Positions 37,193 to 47,122 of a stretch of DNA of 64,000 nt are shown here, piece by piece. The translations under genes and the position numbers were made by a program. How positions within the stretch are numbered: position 1 is the stretch's first letter; each line of letters opens with the position of its first letter. Below the pieces are notes generated by a model. That model worked only from the letters and a program-made list of their open reading frames with translations, was not told the DNA's origin and searched no databases. The DNA is from Xanthomonas translucens pv. cerealis (GTDB taxonomy: Bacteria; Pseudomonadota; Gammaproteobacteria; Xanthomonadales; Xanthomonadaceae): contig NZ_CP038228.1 of assembly GCF_006838285.1 (NCBI RefSeq), positions 2,790,001 through 2,854,000 on the forward strand, read 5' to 3'.

Positions 37193-38200
37193 TTACAGGC
37201 GGCTGGCGATGGCCTTGGCGAAGCCCATGGTGTTGCCGCTGCCGCCCAGGTCCGGGGTCAGCCCGTCCTTGGCTTCCAGCGTGGCGACGATGGCGCTGCG
37301 CAGGCGCTCGGCGTTCTGCGGCTGGCCGACGTGGTCCAGCAGCTGCGCGGCGCCCAGCAGTAGCGCGCACGGGTTGGCTTTGCCCTGCCCGGCGATGTCC
37401 GGGGCCGAGCCGTGCACGGCCTCGAAGATCGCCGCGTCGACGCCGATGTTGGCGCCCGGGGCTAGGCCCAGGCCGCCGACCAGGCCGGCGCACAGGTCCG
37501 ACAGGATGTCGCCGAACAGGTTCGTGGTGACGATGATGTCGAACTGCTCCGGACGCATCACCAGCTGCATGCAGGCGTTGTCCACGATCATTTCCTGGAA
37601 CTCGATCTCCGGGTAGTTCGCGGCCACTTCGCGCGCCACCTTCAGGAACAGGCCCGAGGTGGACTTGATGATGTTGGCCTTGTGCACTGCGGTGACCTTC
37701 TTGCGGCCGGTCGCCCGCGCCAGGTCGAAGGCATACCGGACGATGCGCTCGGAGCCCTTGCGGGTCACCTTGGCCATCGACACCGCGGTCTCGCCGTCGG
37801 CCGACACTTCCTGGCCTTCGCTCAGGTAGGCGCCTTCGGTGTTCTCGCGCACGGTGATCAGGTCCACGCCGGCGCCGAAGCGCGACTTGGTGTTCGGGAA
37901 CGACTTGGCCGGGCGCACGTTGGCGTACAGGTCGAACTGGCGGCGCATGGCCACGTTGATCGAGCTGAAACCCTCGCCGACCGGCGTGGTCAGCGGGCTC
38001 TTCAGCGCGATCTTGTTCTTGCGGATCGAGTCCAGGGTGGCGGCCGGCAACAGATCGCCGTGCTTCTCCAGGGCGACCAGGCCGGCGTCGGCGTATTCGT
38101 AGGTGAGGCCGGCGTTCAGCGCGTCGAGCACGAACAGCGTGGCGTCCATGATCTCGGGGCCGATGCCATCGCCACGAATGACCGTGATTGTCTGCGTCAT
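37193..38200 (-). CDS. NAD-dependent isocitrate dehydrogenase
   Basis: A 335-residue beta-decarboxylating dehydrogenase: [35 protein letters not shown] (substrate serine region), [59 protein letters not shown] and [18 protein letters not shown]. Length, SSINVAMR and VRENTEG fit the short NAD-type isocitrate/homoisocitrate dehydrogenase group rather than the 410-residue NADP enzyme. It oxidises isocitrate in the TCA cycle. Homoisocitrate or tartrate activity cannot be excluded. Confidence 0.88.
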   Translation of the reverse strand: MTQTITVIRGDGIGPEIMDATLFVLDALNAGLTYEYADAGLVALEKHGDLLPAATLDSIRKNKIALKSPLTTPVGEGFSSINVAMRRQFDLYANVRPAKSFPNTKSRFGAGVDLITVRENTEGAYLSEGQEVSADGETAVSMAKVTRKGSERIVRYAFDLARATGRKKVTAVHKANIIKSTSGLFLKVAREVAANYPEIEFQEMIVDNACMQLVMRPEQFDIIVTTNLFGDILSDLCAGLVGGLGLAPGANIGVDAAIFEAVHGSAPDIAGQGKANPCALLLGAAQLLDHVGQPQNAERLRSAIVATLEAKDGLTPDLGGSGNTMGFAKAIASRL

Positions 38201-38375
38201 AGGATTGGGGTTTCCGTACAGAGGGGGAACGCGCCGACCGGAAGCCCGGGCTGCAGGCGCAAGGAGATTTCACCGGTAATTATGCCCGAAGCCGGTGAAG
38301 GCCCCCCAAACCAGGCAGGCGCAAAACGCAGCGCGCCGCCTGCAGGCGGCGCTGACCTGGCCGATCCGGCGCTAC

Positions 38376-38789
38376 TCAGCCGTGCGCGTGCTCTGCCGGC
38401 GCCGCGGCGACGCCTTCCTCGAGCTTGTCGAGGAAATCCACCGCCCGGCGCAGGTGCGGAATCACGATCGAGCCGCCGACCACCAGACCCACCGAGAAGG
38501 TCTCGAAGAACTCGTCGCGTTGCACCCCGGCCTCCTTGCACTGGGCCACGTGGTAGCTGATGCAGTCGTCGCAGCGCAGCACCAGCGAGGCGACCAGGCC
38601 GAGCAGTTCCTTGGTCTTCACGTCCAGCGCGCCGGCCTGGTAGGTCTGGGTATCCAGCGCGAAGAAACGCCGCACCACCTGGTTCGGCTCCGCCAGGATG
38701 CGCTGGTTCATGCGCTGGCGGAACTCGGTGAACTCGCGCAGCCGGTCCTTGCCGGCATCGCCCTCGCCGCCCGTCTGCGCAGCGCTCAC
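38376..38789 (-). CDS. AhpD-like carboxymuconolactone decarboxylase family protein
   Basis: A 137-residue protein with LDVKTKELLGLVASLVLRCDDC and ISYHVAQCKEAG, i.e. the E..CxxC..H active site of AhpD-type alkylhydroperoxidase proteins. It begins with GTG at 38789, overlapping the glutaredoxin stop (GTGA). The C-terminus is His-rich (AEHAHG). Pairing with glutaredoxin suggests a thiol redox role. Confidence 0.88.
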   Translation of the reverse strand: MSAAQTGGEGDAGKDRLREFTEFRQRMNQRILAEPNQVVRRFFALDTQTYQAGALDVKTKELLGLVASLVLRCDDCISYHVAQCKEAGVQRDEFFETFSVGLVVGGSIVIPHLRRAVDFLDKLEEGVAAAPAEHAHG

Positions 38790-39097
38790 GCCTGCGCCTC
38801 GGGCGCCTGGCCGTCGAGCAGCGGCTGCAACTTGCCGGCCCGGTGCAGCGCCATCATGTCGTCGTAGCCGCCGACATGGGTGTCGCCGACGAAGATCTGC
38901 GGCACGCTGGTGCGGCGCGCCAGGGCCACCATCTTCTCGCGCTCGGCCGGGTCCAGGTCGATGCGCACCTCGGTCCAGCTGCGGCCCTTGCTCTTCAGGA
39001 AGTTCTTGGCCGCCACGCAGTACGGGCAGATCGCGCTGGAATACAGGGTGATCGGCGGGCCGCCGGCCTGGCCGTCATCGGTAGCTTGGGTGTCCAC
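38786..39097 (-). CDS. grxC: Glutaredoxin 3
   Basis: A 103-residue glutaredoxin: ITLYSSAICPYCVAAKNFL with the CPYC active site, RTSVPQIFVGDTHVGGYDDM with the cis-Pro TVP-like motif, and an Ala-rich tail. I chose the GTG at 39097 because GGAG lies 7 nt upstream; the TTG ten codons earlier is weaker. It is coupled to the AhpD-like gene. Confidence 0.92.
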   Translation of the reverse strand: MDTQATDDGQAGGPPITLYSSAICPYCVAAKNFLKSKGRSWTEVRIDLDPAEREKMVALARRTSVPQIFVGDTHVGGYDDMMALHRAGKLQPLLDGQAPEAQA

Positions 39098-39237
39098 GGG
39101 AAACTCCGGGCGGGAAAAGGGGTCCAAGCCACTATGGTAGCGGTCCGCTGGATTTTCGAGTCCGCTGCCGCAACACTGCGGATCACCCTGGATTCACCCG
39201 CCGCCACCGCGGCCCCCGCCCTGCCCTGGAGCCTCAC

Positions 39238-40881
39238 GTGCGCCCGCTGCCGCTTGCCTTCGCGATCACCCTGGCTACCGCCGCCGCCATCGCGCCGGCG
39301 CAGGAGAACAAGCTGCCGGACATCGGCTCCTCGGCCGGCGAGCTGCTGACCCCGGCACGCCAGGCCGAATACGGCAAGATGATGCTGGCCGAGCTGCGCA
39401 ACTACGGCTACGTGCTCGAAGACCCGCTGATCGACGATTGGCTGCAGACCATGGGCACCCGGCTCGGCGCCAACAGCGACCATCCGCAGCAGAAGTACAC
39501 GTTCTTCATGCTGCGCGACCGCCAGATCAACGCCTTCGCCACGCTGGGCGGCTACGTCGCGGTCAATGCCGGGCTGGTGCTGACCGCCGAGCGCGAGGAC
39601 GAGGTCGCCGCGGTGCTGTCGCACGAGATCGCGCACATCACCCAGCAGCACGTGCTGCGCGGGGTGGAGCGGGCGCAGCGCGACCAGGTGCCGATCCTGC
39701 TCGGCATGCTCGCCGCGGTGGTCGCCGCGCAGCAGGCCGGTGGCCGCTCCAGCGGCGACGCCACCCAGGCGGCGATCGCCAGCGGCCTGGGGCTGATGCA
39801 GCAGCGCCAGATCGACTACACCCGCTCCAACGAATCGGAGGCCGACCGCCTGGGCATCCGCACCCTGGCCCGCAGCGGCTACGACGTGGACGCGATGGCC
39901 GGCTTCTTCGAGCGCATGTCGCTGGCGATGCGCGGCAATCAGGGCGGCTACAGCACCCCCGACTATCTGATGACCCACCCGGTCACCAGCACCCGCATCA
40001 GCGAGGCGCGGCAGCGCGCCGAACAGATGAAGAAGAACACGGTGACACTGACCACCAGCGTGCCCGGCGGCACCTTGCAGGAGCGGGTCGATCCCAACGA
40101 TGTGTCGCTGAGCCAGCCGCTGGGCGCCCCCGGCAATCCGTTGCTGCCCGGGCGCCTGCAACTGCCGTTCGCGACCTATTCGCGCGGCGCCAGCGGCCAG
40201 TTCGAGTGGGCTCGCGAGCGCCTGCGCGTGCTCAGCGCCAATACCCCGGCCGATGCGGTGCGCGAGTACGAGGGCCTGCGCCAGGGCAGCAAGCAGGGCC
40301 TCAGCGACGCCCAGCGCTACGGCCTGGCGCTGGCCCGGCTGCGCGGCGGCGGCAGCCCGCAGGAGGGCATGCAGACCCTGGAAGAGCTACTGAAGGCGCA
40401 CCCGGACAGCTGGTGGCTGAGCTTGGCGGTGGCCGAGGCCGAATCGCGCAACGGCCGCAGCCAGCAGGCCAACCCGCGCTTCGACGCCCTGCTCGAGCGA
40501 CTGCCGAGCAACCGTGCGGTGGCACTGACCTATGCCATGGCGCTGAACGAGCAAGGCGGCCGTGCCGCCGGGCAGCGCGCGCAGGCGGTGCTGCGGCCGC
40601 TACTGAGCGCGGCCGCCGACGATCCGGTGTTCCAGCGCACCTTCGCCCGCGCCTGCGAGCTGGCCGGGGACGGCAACCGCGCCGGCGAAGCCTATGCCGA
40701 GTCCGCCTACCTGAACGGTCGCCCCGAGCAGGCACTGATCCAGCTGAACAATCTGAAGAAGCGCGACGACCTCGACTACGTGGCGCGCGCGCGCATCGAC
40801 GCGCGTATCGCCGCGATTACCCCCACGGTGCTGGAGCTGCGCCGCCAGGGCGTCCAGGACCCGGACGTGAAACAGCAGTGA
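39238..40881 (+). CDS. M48 family periplasmic metalloprotease, BepA-like
   Basis: A 547-residue exported protein: a GTG start with GGAG upstream, a short signal peptide (PLPLAFAITLATAAAIAPAQ), the M48 zinc site VLSHEIAHITQQHVLRG (HExxH near residue 130) and third ligand in SNESEADRLGIRTLARSGYD. The C-terminal half (about 300-540) is helical and TPR-like. BepA removes stalled LptD and BAM substrates in the periplasm. It is divergent from the glutaredoxin gene and precedes phoB. Confidence 0.9.
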   Translation: MRPLPLAFAITLATAAAIAPAQENKLPDIGSSAGELLTPARQAEYGKMMLAELRNYGYVLEDPLIDDWLQTMGTRLGANSDHPQQKYTFFMLRDRQINAFATLGGYVAVNAGLVLTAEREDEVAAVLSHEIAHITQQHVLRGVERAQRDQVPILLGMLAAVVAAQQAGGRSSGDATQAAIASGLGLMQQRQIDYTRSNESEADRLGIRTLARSGYDVDAMAGFFERMSLAMRGNQGGYSTPDYLMTHPVTSTRISEARQRAEQMKKNTVTLTTSVPGGTLQERVDPNDVSLSQPLGAPGNPLLPGRLQLPFATYSRGASGQFEWARERLRVLSANTPADAVREYEGLRQGSKQGLSDAQRYGLALARLRGGGSPQEGMQTLEELLKAHPDSWWLSLAVAEAESRNGRSQQANPRFDALLERLPSNRAVALTYAMALNEQGGRAAGQRAQAVLRPLLSAAADDPVFQRTFARACELAGDGNRAGEAYAESAYLNGRPEQALIQLNNLKKRDDLDYVARARIDARIAAITPTVLELRRQGVQDPDVKQQ

Positions 40882-40896
40882 AACGCAACGCGGCGT

Positions 40897-40927
40897 CAGT
40901 CATTGAATAGTAATAAAACCGTAGTCT
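40897..40927 (+). promoter_or_regulatory. Possible Pho box and -10 of phoB
   Basis: CAGTCAT-TGAA-TAGTAAT (40897-40914) resembles two heptamers of the PhoB consensus CTGTCAT with a 4-bp spacer (10 of 14 matches), and TAGTCT (40922-40927) could be the -10. Autoregulation of phoB is usual. The match is moderate. Confidence 0.4.
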
Positions 40928-40964
40928 ACTGGCGGCCTCTCCTCCCAGTCCCCACGGTGCCGTC

Positions 40965-41654
40965 GTGCAGAAACGCATCCTGATCGTCGACGACGAACCC
41001 TCCATCCGCGACATGGTGGCGTTCGCCCTGCGCAAGGGCGATTTCGAACCGGTCCACGCCGGCGACGCGCGGGAAGCGCAGACTTCCATCGCCGACCGCG
41101 TCCCCGACCTGATCCTGCTGGACTGGATGCTGCCCGGCACCAGCGGCCTGGAACTGGCCCGGCGCTGGCGCAAGGACGCGATGACCCGCGAGGTACCGAT
41201 CATCATGCTCACCGCGCGCGGCGAAGAGAACGACCGGGTCGGCGGCCTGGAAGCCGGGGTCGACGACTACGTGGTCAAGCCGTTCTCGGCACGCGAGCTG
41301 CTGGCGCGGATCCGCGCGGTGATGCGGCGTACCCGCGACGACGACGAGGACGGCAGCGTCTCGGTCGGCAGCCTGCGCATCGACGGCGCCGCGCACCGCG
41401 TGTTCGCCGGCGACGCGCCGGTGCCGATCGGCCCCACCGAATACCGCCTGCTGCATTTCTTCATGACCCATCCCGAGCGCGTCTACAGCCGCGCACAACT
41501 GCTCGACCACGTGTGGGGCGGCAGCGTCTATGTCGAGGAGCGAACCATCGACGTGCACATCCGCCGGCTGCGCAAGACCCTGGAACCGTTCGCAGTGGAG
41601 AACATGGTGCAGACGGTGCGCGGCTCCGGCTACCGCTTCTCTTCGTCCATCTGA
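40965..41654 (+). CDS. phoB: Phosphate regulon response regulator PhoB
   Basis: A 229-residue OmpR/PhoB-type regulator from a GTG start. The receiver domain has phospho-acceptor Asp53 (LILLDWMLPG) and the KPFSARELLARI switch region. The DNA-binding winged helix includes RVYSRAQLLDHVWGG, VEERTIDVHIRRLRKTLEP and TVRGSGYRF. It activates phosphate-starvation genes. phoR follows 46-67 bp downstream. Confidence 0.95.
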   Translation: MQKRILIVDDEPSIRDMVAFALRKGDFEPVHAGDAREAQTSIADRVPDLILLDWMLPGTSGLELARRWRKDAMTREVPIIMLTARGEENDRVGGLEAGVDDYVVKPFSARELLARIRAVMRRTRDDDEDGSVSVGSLRIDGAAHRVFAGDAPVPIGPTEYRLLHFFMTHPERVYSRAQLLDHVWGGSVYVEERTIDVHIRRLRKTLEPFAVENMVQTVRGSGYRFSSSI

Positions 41655-41721
41655 CTGCCGCCTGCGCCTGCTATAACCGGCGCACGACGGACACGATCCA
41701 TTGCGACAGAGCACGCTTCCG

Positions 41722-43047
41722 ATGCCCCGCCACATGCGTTACGCCTGGCTCAAGACCCTCGGCACCCTCGCCGCGCTACTGCTGCTGGCGGTGCTGGCCG
41801 GCTGGATCGGCGGTCACTTGTGGATGGGGCTGACCCTGACCTCGCTGGCGGTAATGGGCTGGCATTACTGGCGCCTGAGCCGCGTGTTGCGCCGACTGAC
41901 CGCGCGCCAGCGCTGGGAACCGCCGGCCGGCACAGGCGTGTGGAACGAGCTGGACCGGCTGCTGTACCGCAGCCAGGCGGAAATGCGCACGCGCAAGCGG
42001 CGCCTGCTGGACATGCTGCGTGCCTACCGCGGCGCCGCCGCCGCGCTGCCCGACGCGGTGATGGTGGTGGACCGCAAGAGCCAGCGCATCCAGTGGTTCA
42101 ACGAAGCCGCCAGCACCCTGCTCGGCCTGCGCCACCCCGGCGACCTGAACGTGCCGGTGGTGGAACGCCTGCAGCCGATGCCGCTGGCGCACTGGCTGGC
42201 CGGTGGCCGCAACGCCGAACCGATGCTGGACATGCCCTCGCCGATCGACGACCGGCTGCGCCTGAACCTGCGCCTGATTCCCTACTCCGACGATTACTGG
42301 CTGCTGGTCGCGCGCGACGTCAGCAAGCTGCTGCAGCTGGAGCAGGTGCGCCGCGACTTCGTCGCCAACGTCTCGCACGAACTGCGCACCCCGCTGACCG
42401 TGGTGCACGGCTATCTGGACATGCTCGACCCGGAGGATTTCCCCGATTCCGGGCCGATGATCGCCGAAATGCGCAAGCAGTCGCAGCGCATGACCCAGCT
42501 GGTCGAAGACCTGCTGACCCTGTCGCGGCTGGAATCGCAGGAACACGCCAACGAAGAGACCATCGCGATGGCGCCGATGCTGGCCACGCTGCGCCGCGAG
42601 GCCGAGGCGCATAGCCAGGGCCGGCACCGCATCGAGGTGCACGACGAGGCCGATCTGGATCTGGTCGGGTCCAACAAGGAATTGCACAGCGCGTTCTCCA
42701 ACCTGGTCACCAACGCAGTGCGCTACACCGCTGCCGGCGGCTCGGTCAGCATCACCTTCGCCCGCGAAGGCGACGGCGCGGTGCTATCGGTGCGCGATAG
42801 CGGCTACGGGATCCCGTCGCACCACCTGCCGCGCATCACCGAGCGCTTCTACCGCGTGTCCAGCAGCCGTTCGCGCGAAAGCGGCGGCACCGGGCTGGGG
42901 CTGTCGATCGTCAAGCATGTGCTGGGCCTGCACCAGGCGCGGCTGGACATCGAAAGCGAAGTCGGCAAGGGCAGCACGTTCTCCTGCCACTTCGGCGCCG
43001 GACGCGTGCATCCGCGGCGCGACCGTGCCACCCTGACCTCCGCCTAA
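41722..43047 (+). CDS. phoR: Phosphate regulon sensor kinase PhoR
   Basis: About 441 residues: two N-terminal membrane helices (AALLLLAVLAGWIGG, then LTLTSLAVMGWHYW), a PAS domain (about 95-200), HisKA with FVANVSHELRTPLTVVHGYL (His219) and an HATPase with NLVTNAVRYTAAGG, VRDSGYGIPSHHL and SGGTGLGLSIVKHV. It phosphorylates PhoB when phosphate is scarce. Starts at 41701 (TTG) and 41734 (ATG) are also possible. Confidence 0.94.
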   Translation: MPRHMRYAWLKTLGTLAALLLLAVLAGWIGGHLWMGLTLTSLAVMGWHYWRLSRVLRRLTARQRWEPPAGTGVWNELDRLLYRSQAEMRTRKRRLLDMLRAYRGAAAALPDAVMVVDRKSQRIQWFNEAASTLLGLRHPGDLNVPVVERLQPMPLAHWLAGGRNAEPMLDMPSPIDDRLRLNLRLIPYSDDYWLLVARDVSKLLQLEQVRRDFVANVSHELRTPLTVVHGYLDMLDPEDFPDSGPMIAEMRKQSQRMTQLVEDLLTLSRLESQEHANEETIAMAPMLATLRREAEAHSQGRHRIEVHDEADLDLVGSNKELHSAFSNLVTNAVRYTAAGGSVSITFAREGDGAVLSVRDSGYGIPSHHLPRITERFYRVSSSRSRESGGTGLGLSIVKHVLGLHQARLDIESEVGKGSTFSCHFGAGRVHPRRDRATLTSA

Positions 43048-43058
43048 CGAGTACCGCC

Positions 43059-45155
43059 ATGCCCCGCGCCGCCGCTTTGCCGCCCACGCCGCCACCGGAC
43101 GTTCCCAGCGACCCGCTGCGCGACCCCTCGCTGTATCTCAATCGCGAACTGTCGCAGCTGGACTTCAATTTCCGCGTGCTGGCGCAGGCGCAGGATCCGA
43201 GCGTGCCGCTGCTGGAGCGGCTGCGTTTCCTGTGCATCTCCTGCACCAACCTCGACGAGTTCTTCGAGATCCGCGCCGCCACCGTGCGCCATGCATTGGA
43301 GTTCGGCTTGCCGCCGGCGCCGGACGGGCTGAGCTCAAGCGCGGTCCTCAACACCATCCACGACCGTGCCGCGCAGTTGGTCGACCATCAGTACCGCTGC
43401 TGGAACGAAGTACTGCGGCCGGCATTGAAGGACGCCGGCATCGGCGTGCTCGGCCGCAACAGCTGGAACGCGCGGCAGAAGCGCTGGCTGCGCGCCTACT
43501 TCCGCAACGAGATCATGCCGGTGCTGTCGCCGCTGGGCCTGGACCCGGCGCATCCGTTCCCGAAGATCCTCAACAAGTCGCTGAACATCGTGGTGGTGCT
43601 GAAGGGCGTGGATGCGTTCGGCCGCATCGGCCACCTGGCGATCGTGCGCGCGCCGCGCTCGCTGCCGCGCATCATCCAGTTGCCGGAAAGCCTGGCCGAG
43701 GGCGGACAGAGTTTCGTGTTCCTGTCCTCGGTACTGTCCACCTTCGTCGACGAACTGTTCCCGGGCATGGAGGTGATGGGGTCCTACCAGTTCCGCGTGA
43801 CCCGCAATTCCGAGCTGGTGGTGGACGAGGAGGAAGTGGAGAACCTGGCGCTGGCGCTGCGCGACGAGCTGGTCAATCGCGGCTACCGGCCGGCGGTGCG
43901 GCTGGAGATCGCCGAGGACTGCCCGAAGCCGATCGTGCGCACCCTTCTGCAGAACTTCGAACTGCCTGAAAACGCGGTCTACCGCATCAATGGTCCGGTC
44001 AATCTGAGCCGGGTCAACCAGGTCTACGACCTGGTGCAGCGCCCGGACCTGAAGTATCCGCCGATGAATCCGCGCACGCTGCGCGACAGCGAAGGCATCT
44101 TCGAGATCGCCGCCGCCGGCGACGTGCTGCTGCACCATCCGTTCGACGCGTTCACCGCGGTGCTGGACCTGATCAAGCAGGCCGCGGTGGACCCGCAGGT
44201 GCTGGCGATCAAGCAGACCCTGTACCGCACCGGCAAGGACTCGGGCATTGTCGATGCGCTGGTACTGGCCGCGCGCAACGGCAAGGACGTGACCGTGGTG
44301 GTCGAGCTGCGCGCGCGCTTCGACGAGGAAGCCAACCTGGGATTGGCCGATCGCCTGCAGGAAGCCGGCGTGCAGGTAGTGTACGGCGTGGTCGGCTACA
44401 AGACACACGCCAAGATGCTGCTGATCGTGCGCCGCGAGGGCCGCAAGCTGCGCCGCTACGTGCACCTGGGCACCGGCAACTACCATAGCGGCACCGCGCG
44501 CGCCTACACCGACCTGAGCCTGATCACCGCCGATGCGGACATCTGCAACGACGTGCACCTGCTGTTCCAGCAGCTGTCGGGGCTGGCGCCGAAGATCCGC
44601 CTCAAGCGCCTGCTGCAATCGCCATTCACCCTGCACCCGGGTCTGCTGCACCGGATCGAGCGCGAAACCAAGCTGGCCCTGGCCGGGCGCCCGGGCCGAA
44701 TCATCGCCAAGATGAACGCGCTCAACGAGCCGCAGGTGATCCGCGCGCTGTACGCGGCCTCGCAGGCCGGGGTCAAGATCGACCTGATCGTGCGCGGCGC
44801 GTGCACGCTGCGCCCAGGCGTGCAGGGCGTGTCGGAAAACATTCGGGTGCGTTCGATCGTCGGCCGCTTCCTCGAGCACAGCCGCGTCTACTGGTTCGGC
44901 AACGACGGCGCGCCGGAGCTGTTCTGCGCCAGCGCCGACTGGCTGGAGCGTAACCTGCTGCGGCGCGTGGAGACCTGCTTCCCGATCATGGATCCGGATC
45001 TGGTCAAGCGCATCCATCGCGAGGTGTTGCAGAACTATCTGGCCGACAATGCCAACGCGTGGGAACTGGATGCCAGCGGCAGCTACCGCAAGCTGGCGCC
45101 GGGCCAGGACCAGCCGCTGCATTCGGCGCAGCTGACCCTGCTCGACGGACTCTGA
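43059..45155 (+). CDS. ppk1: Polyphosphate kinase
   Basis: A 698-residue PPK1. It has the N-domain (SLYLNRELSQLDFNFRVLAQ), head domain, and C1/C2 domains with LYRTGKDSGIVDAL, RARFDEEANLGLADRLQEAG and the active-site His region YKTHAKMLLIVRREG; YVHLGTGNYHSGTARAYTDL follows. It makes polyphosphate from ATP. It lies 11 bp after phoR and before ppx; the phoBR-ppk-ppx order links polyphosphate to the Pho response. Confidence 0.97.
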   Translation: MPRAAALPPTPPPDVPSDPLRDPSLYLNRELSQLDFNFRVLAQAQDPSVPLLERLRFLCISCTNLDEFFEIRAATVRHALEFGLPPAPDGLSSSAVLNTIHDRAAQLVDHQYRCWNEVLRPALKDAGIGVLGRNSWNARQKRWLRAYFRNEIMPVLSPLGLDPAHPFPKILNKSLNIVVVLKGVDAFGRIGHLAIVRAPRSLPRIIQLPESLAEGGQSFVFLSSVLSTFVDELFPGMEVMGSYQFRVTRNSELVVDEEEVENLALALRDELVNRGYRPAVRLEIAEDCPKPIVRTLLQNFELPENAVYRINGPVNLSRVNQVYDLVQRPDLKYPPMNPRTLRDSEGIFEIAAAGDVLLHHPFDAFTAVLDLIKQAAVDPQVLAIKQTLYRTGKDSGIVDALVLAARNGKDVTVVVELRARFDEEANLGLADRLQEAGVQVVYGVVGYKTHAKMLLIVRREGRKLRRYVHLGTGNYHSGTARAYTDLSLITADADICNDVHLLFQQLSGLAPKIRLKRLLQSPFTLHPGLLHRIERETKLALAGRPGRIIAKMNALNEPQVIRALYAASQAGVKIDLIVRGACTLRPGVQGVSENIRVRSIVGRFLEHSRVYWFGNDGAPELFCASADWLERNLLRRVETCFPIMDPDLVKRIHREVLQNYLADNANAWELDASGSYRKLAPGQDQPLHSAQLTLLDGL

Positions 45156-45214
45156 GCCACGCCGCCCGCGCGCCGATGGACGGCATCCGCCGTGCATCGG
45201 CTACCATTCCGCCC

Positions 45215-46738
45215 ATGCCTTCCATCTCCCCGTACACGCCGTTGCGCGATGGCGACCTGCTGGCCGCCATCGACCTGGGTTCCAACAGTTTCCACATGGT
45301 CGTGGCGCGCTATCAGCTCGGACAGTTGCGGGTGGTGGACCGCCTGCGCGAGACCGTGCGCATGGCAGACGGCCTGGACAACAAGGGCGGGCTGTCGGCC
45401 GAAGCGCGGCAGCGCGCGCTGGAATGCCTGGCGCGCTTCGGCCAGCGCATCCGCGACGTGCCGTCGCTGCACGTGCGTGCGCTGGCCACCAACACCGTGC
45501 GCCAGCTGCGCTCGCCGCAGGCGTTCCTGATCCCCGGCGAAACCGCGCTCGGCCATCCGATCGAAGTGGTCAGCGGCCGCGAGGAAGCGCGTCTGATCTA
45601 CCTGGGCGTGGCGCATGCGCAGCCGCCCAAGCCGGACCAGCGCCGGCTGGTGATCGACATCGGCGGCGGCTCCACCGAATTCATCATCGGCCGCGGTTTC
45701 CAGACCCTGGAGCGGGAAAGCCTGCAGGCCGGCTGCATCGCCAGCACGCGCCGCTTCTTCCCGGGCGGCAAGCTGTCGAAAAAGAAATGGAAGGACGCGC
45801 TGACCGAGATCGGCGCCGAGTTCCAGCAGTTCGCTGGGCTGTACCGCACGCTGGGCTGGGACGAGGCACTGGGCTCATCGGGTACGCACAAGGCGATCGG
45901 CGAGATCTGCGCGGCGATGAAGCTGACCAAGGGCGCGATCACCGCCGAGGCGCTGCCGCTGCTGCGCGAACGCCTGCTGCTGGCCAAGCGTATCGAGGAC
46001 ATCGACCTGCCCGGTCTGTCCACCGACCGCCGGCCGATCATCGCCGGCGGCGTGCTGGTGCTGGAGGCCGCGTTCCAGGCACTGGGCCTGCAGCGCCTGA
46101 TGGTGAGCAAGGCGGCCATGCGCGAAGGCATTCTCTACGACATGCTCGGCCGCGGCGGCGAGAACGATCCGCGCGAGACCGCGATCGCCGCACTCACCCA
46201 GCGCTACGGCATCGACGAGGCGCAGGCCGCGCGCGTGGAAGCCACCGCGATGGCGCTGTTCGAACAGGTCGCCACCGATTGGGCGCTGGATGCCGACGAC
46301 GGGCGCATGCTCGGCTGGGCCGCGCGCCTGCACGAGCTCGGCCAGGCCATCGCGCACAGCCAGTACCACGTGCACGGCGCCTACGTGCTCGAGCACTCCG
46401 ATATCGCCGGTTTCTCGCGGCAGGAGCAGCAGGTGCTGGCGACGCTGGTACGCACCCATCGCCGCAACGTGTCCAAGACCGCGTTCGACGCCCTGCCCGA
46501 CCGCCTGCTGCTCAGCGCCAGGCGCAAGGCCGCGCTGCTGCGGCTGGCGGTGCTGTTGCATCGCGCACACGAATCCGAACCGATACCGTCGCTGGACCTG
46601 AAGGCCAATGGCGACGACCTGCACCTGATCCTGTCGCAGCCGTGGATCGAATCGCGGCCGCTGCAGCGCGCCGACCTGATCGGCGAGGTCGAGGGCATGG
46701 CGGGGCTGGGGATCAATTTCCGGCCATTTGTGGCTTGA
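45215..46738 (+). CDS. ppx: Exopolyphosphatase
   Basis: A 507-residue Ppx/GppA phosphatase. The actin-like fold shows AAIDLGSNSFHMVVARY, VRALATNTVRQLRSPQ, VVSGREEARLIYLGVAH, VIDIGGGSTEFIIG and GSSGTHKAIGEI. The C-terminal half is an HD-like helical domain (LGWAARLHELGQAIAHSQYH). It hydrolyses polyphosphate from the ends and is the counterpart of Ppk1. I chose MPSISPYTPLRDGD at 45215; an ATG 13 codons upstream is possible. Confidence 0.95.
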   Translation: MPSISPYTPLRDGDLLAAIDLGSNSFHMVVARYQLGQLRVVDRLRETVRMADGLDNKGGLSAEARQRALECLARFGQRIRDVPSLHVRALATNTVRQLRSPQAFLIPGETALGHPIEVVSGREEARLIYLGVAHAQPPKPDQRRLVIDIGGGSTEFIIGRGFQTLERESLQAGCIASTRRFFPGGKLSKKKWKDALTEIGAEFQQFAGLYRTLGWDEALGSSGTHKAIGEICAAMKLTKGAITAEALPLLRERLLLAKRIEDIDLPGLSTDRRPIIAGGVLVLEAAFQALGLQRLMVSKAAMREGILYDMLGRGGENDPRETAIAALTQRYGIDEAQAARVEATAMALFEQVATDWALDADDGRMLGWAARLHELGQAIAHSQYHVHGAYVLEHSDIAGFSRQEQQVLATLVRTHRRNVSKTAFDALPDRLLLSARRKAALLRLAVLLHRAHESEPIPSLDLKANGDDLHLILSQPWIESRPLQRADLIGEVEGMAGLGINFRPFVA

Positions 46739-46781
46739 CTGACGGGACTCGGGATTTTCCCATGTCTGCAGCAATGCTGCA

Positions 46782-46855
46782 TTTTCTGTGGGAGGGGCTT
46801 CAGCCCCGACGCCTTACCGATAACGCGTCGGGGCTGAAGCCCCTCCCACAGAAAA
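46782..46855. repeat. Large perfect palindrome of the GGCTTCAGCC family
   Basis: Two perfect 31-bp arms, 46782-46812 and 46825-46855, around a 12-nt loop CTTACCGATAAC. The core reads GTGGGAGGGGCTTCAGCCCC. The related element at 62022-62087 shares the TTACCGATAA loop. It could form a very stable hairpin downstream of ppx. Confidence 0.92.
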
Positions 46856-46875
46856 GCGGCTGCGCCGCAGCTGCA

Positions 46876-46914
46876 AAAAAAGGGCCGCTTTCTTGAAAAA
46901 AAGTGGCCCTTTTT
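46876..46914 (+). terminator. Probable terminator downstream of ppx
   Basis: AAAAAGGGCC / GGCCCTTTTT arms around a long A/T-rich loop with its own short stem. It is positioned after the palindrome, before the glycosyltransferase gene. Confidence 0.7.
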
Positions 46915-47122
46915 GCATCAAATCGCTTGACATCGATTTACCCCGGGACATCATCCTGCCGTCCCGAGTCCCGAGTCCCGAGTCCCGAGTCCCGAGTCCC
47001 GAGTCCCGAAAAAGCGCGAACTGCCAGGAATTCGCCCCGGCCCAGCGTCATCATCCCTACATGCACCCGACATGTTCGCTTCACCGCCTCGCGCCAAGCT
47101 TTGGCAAACCGGAGCCTGAAGC

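Larger units (their letters stand above)
46743..47009. repeat. GGGACTCGGG arm and a 7x GTCCCGA heptamer array
   Basis: GGGACTCGGG at 46744-46753 is opposed by seven perfect tandem copies of GTCCCGA at 46961-47009. The array is the longest member of the GGGACTCGGG/CCCGAGTCCC intergenic family in the window. Between the arms lie the large palindrome at 46782-46855 and a terminator. Confidence 0.9.

Noticed and set aside
46961..47009. Tandem repeats considered as a CRISPR array
   Set aside because: The unit is 7 bp with no spacers, and no cas genes are present.
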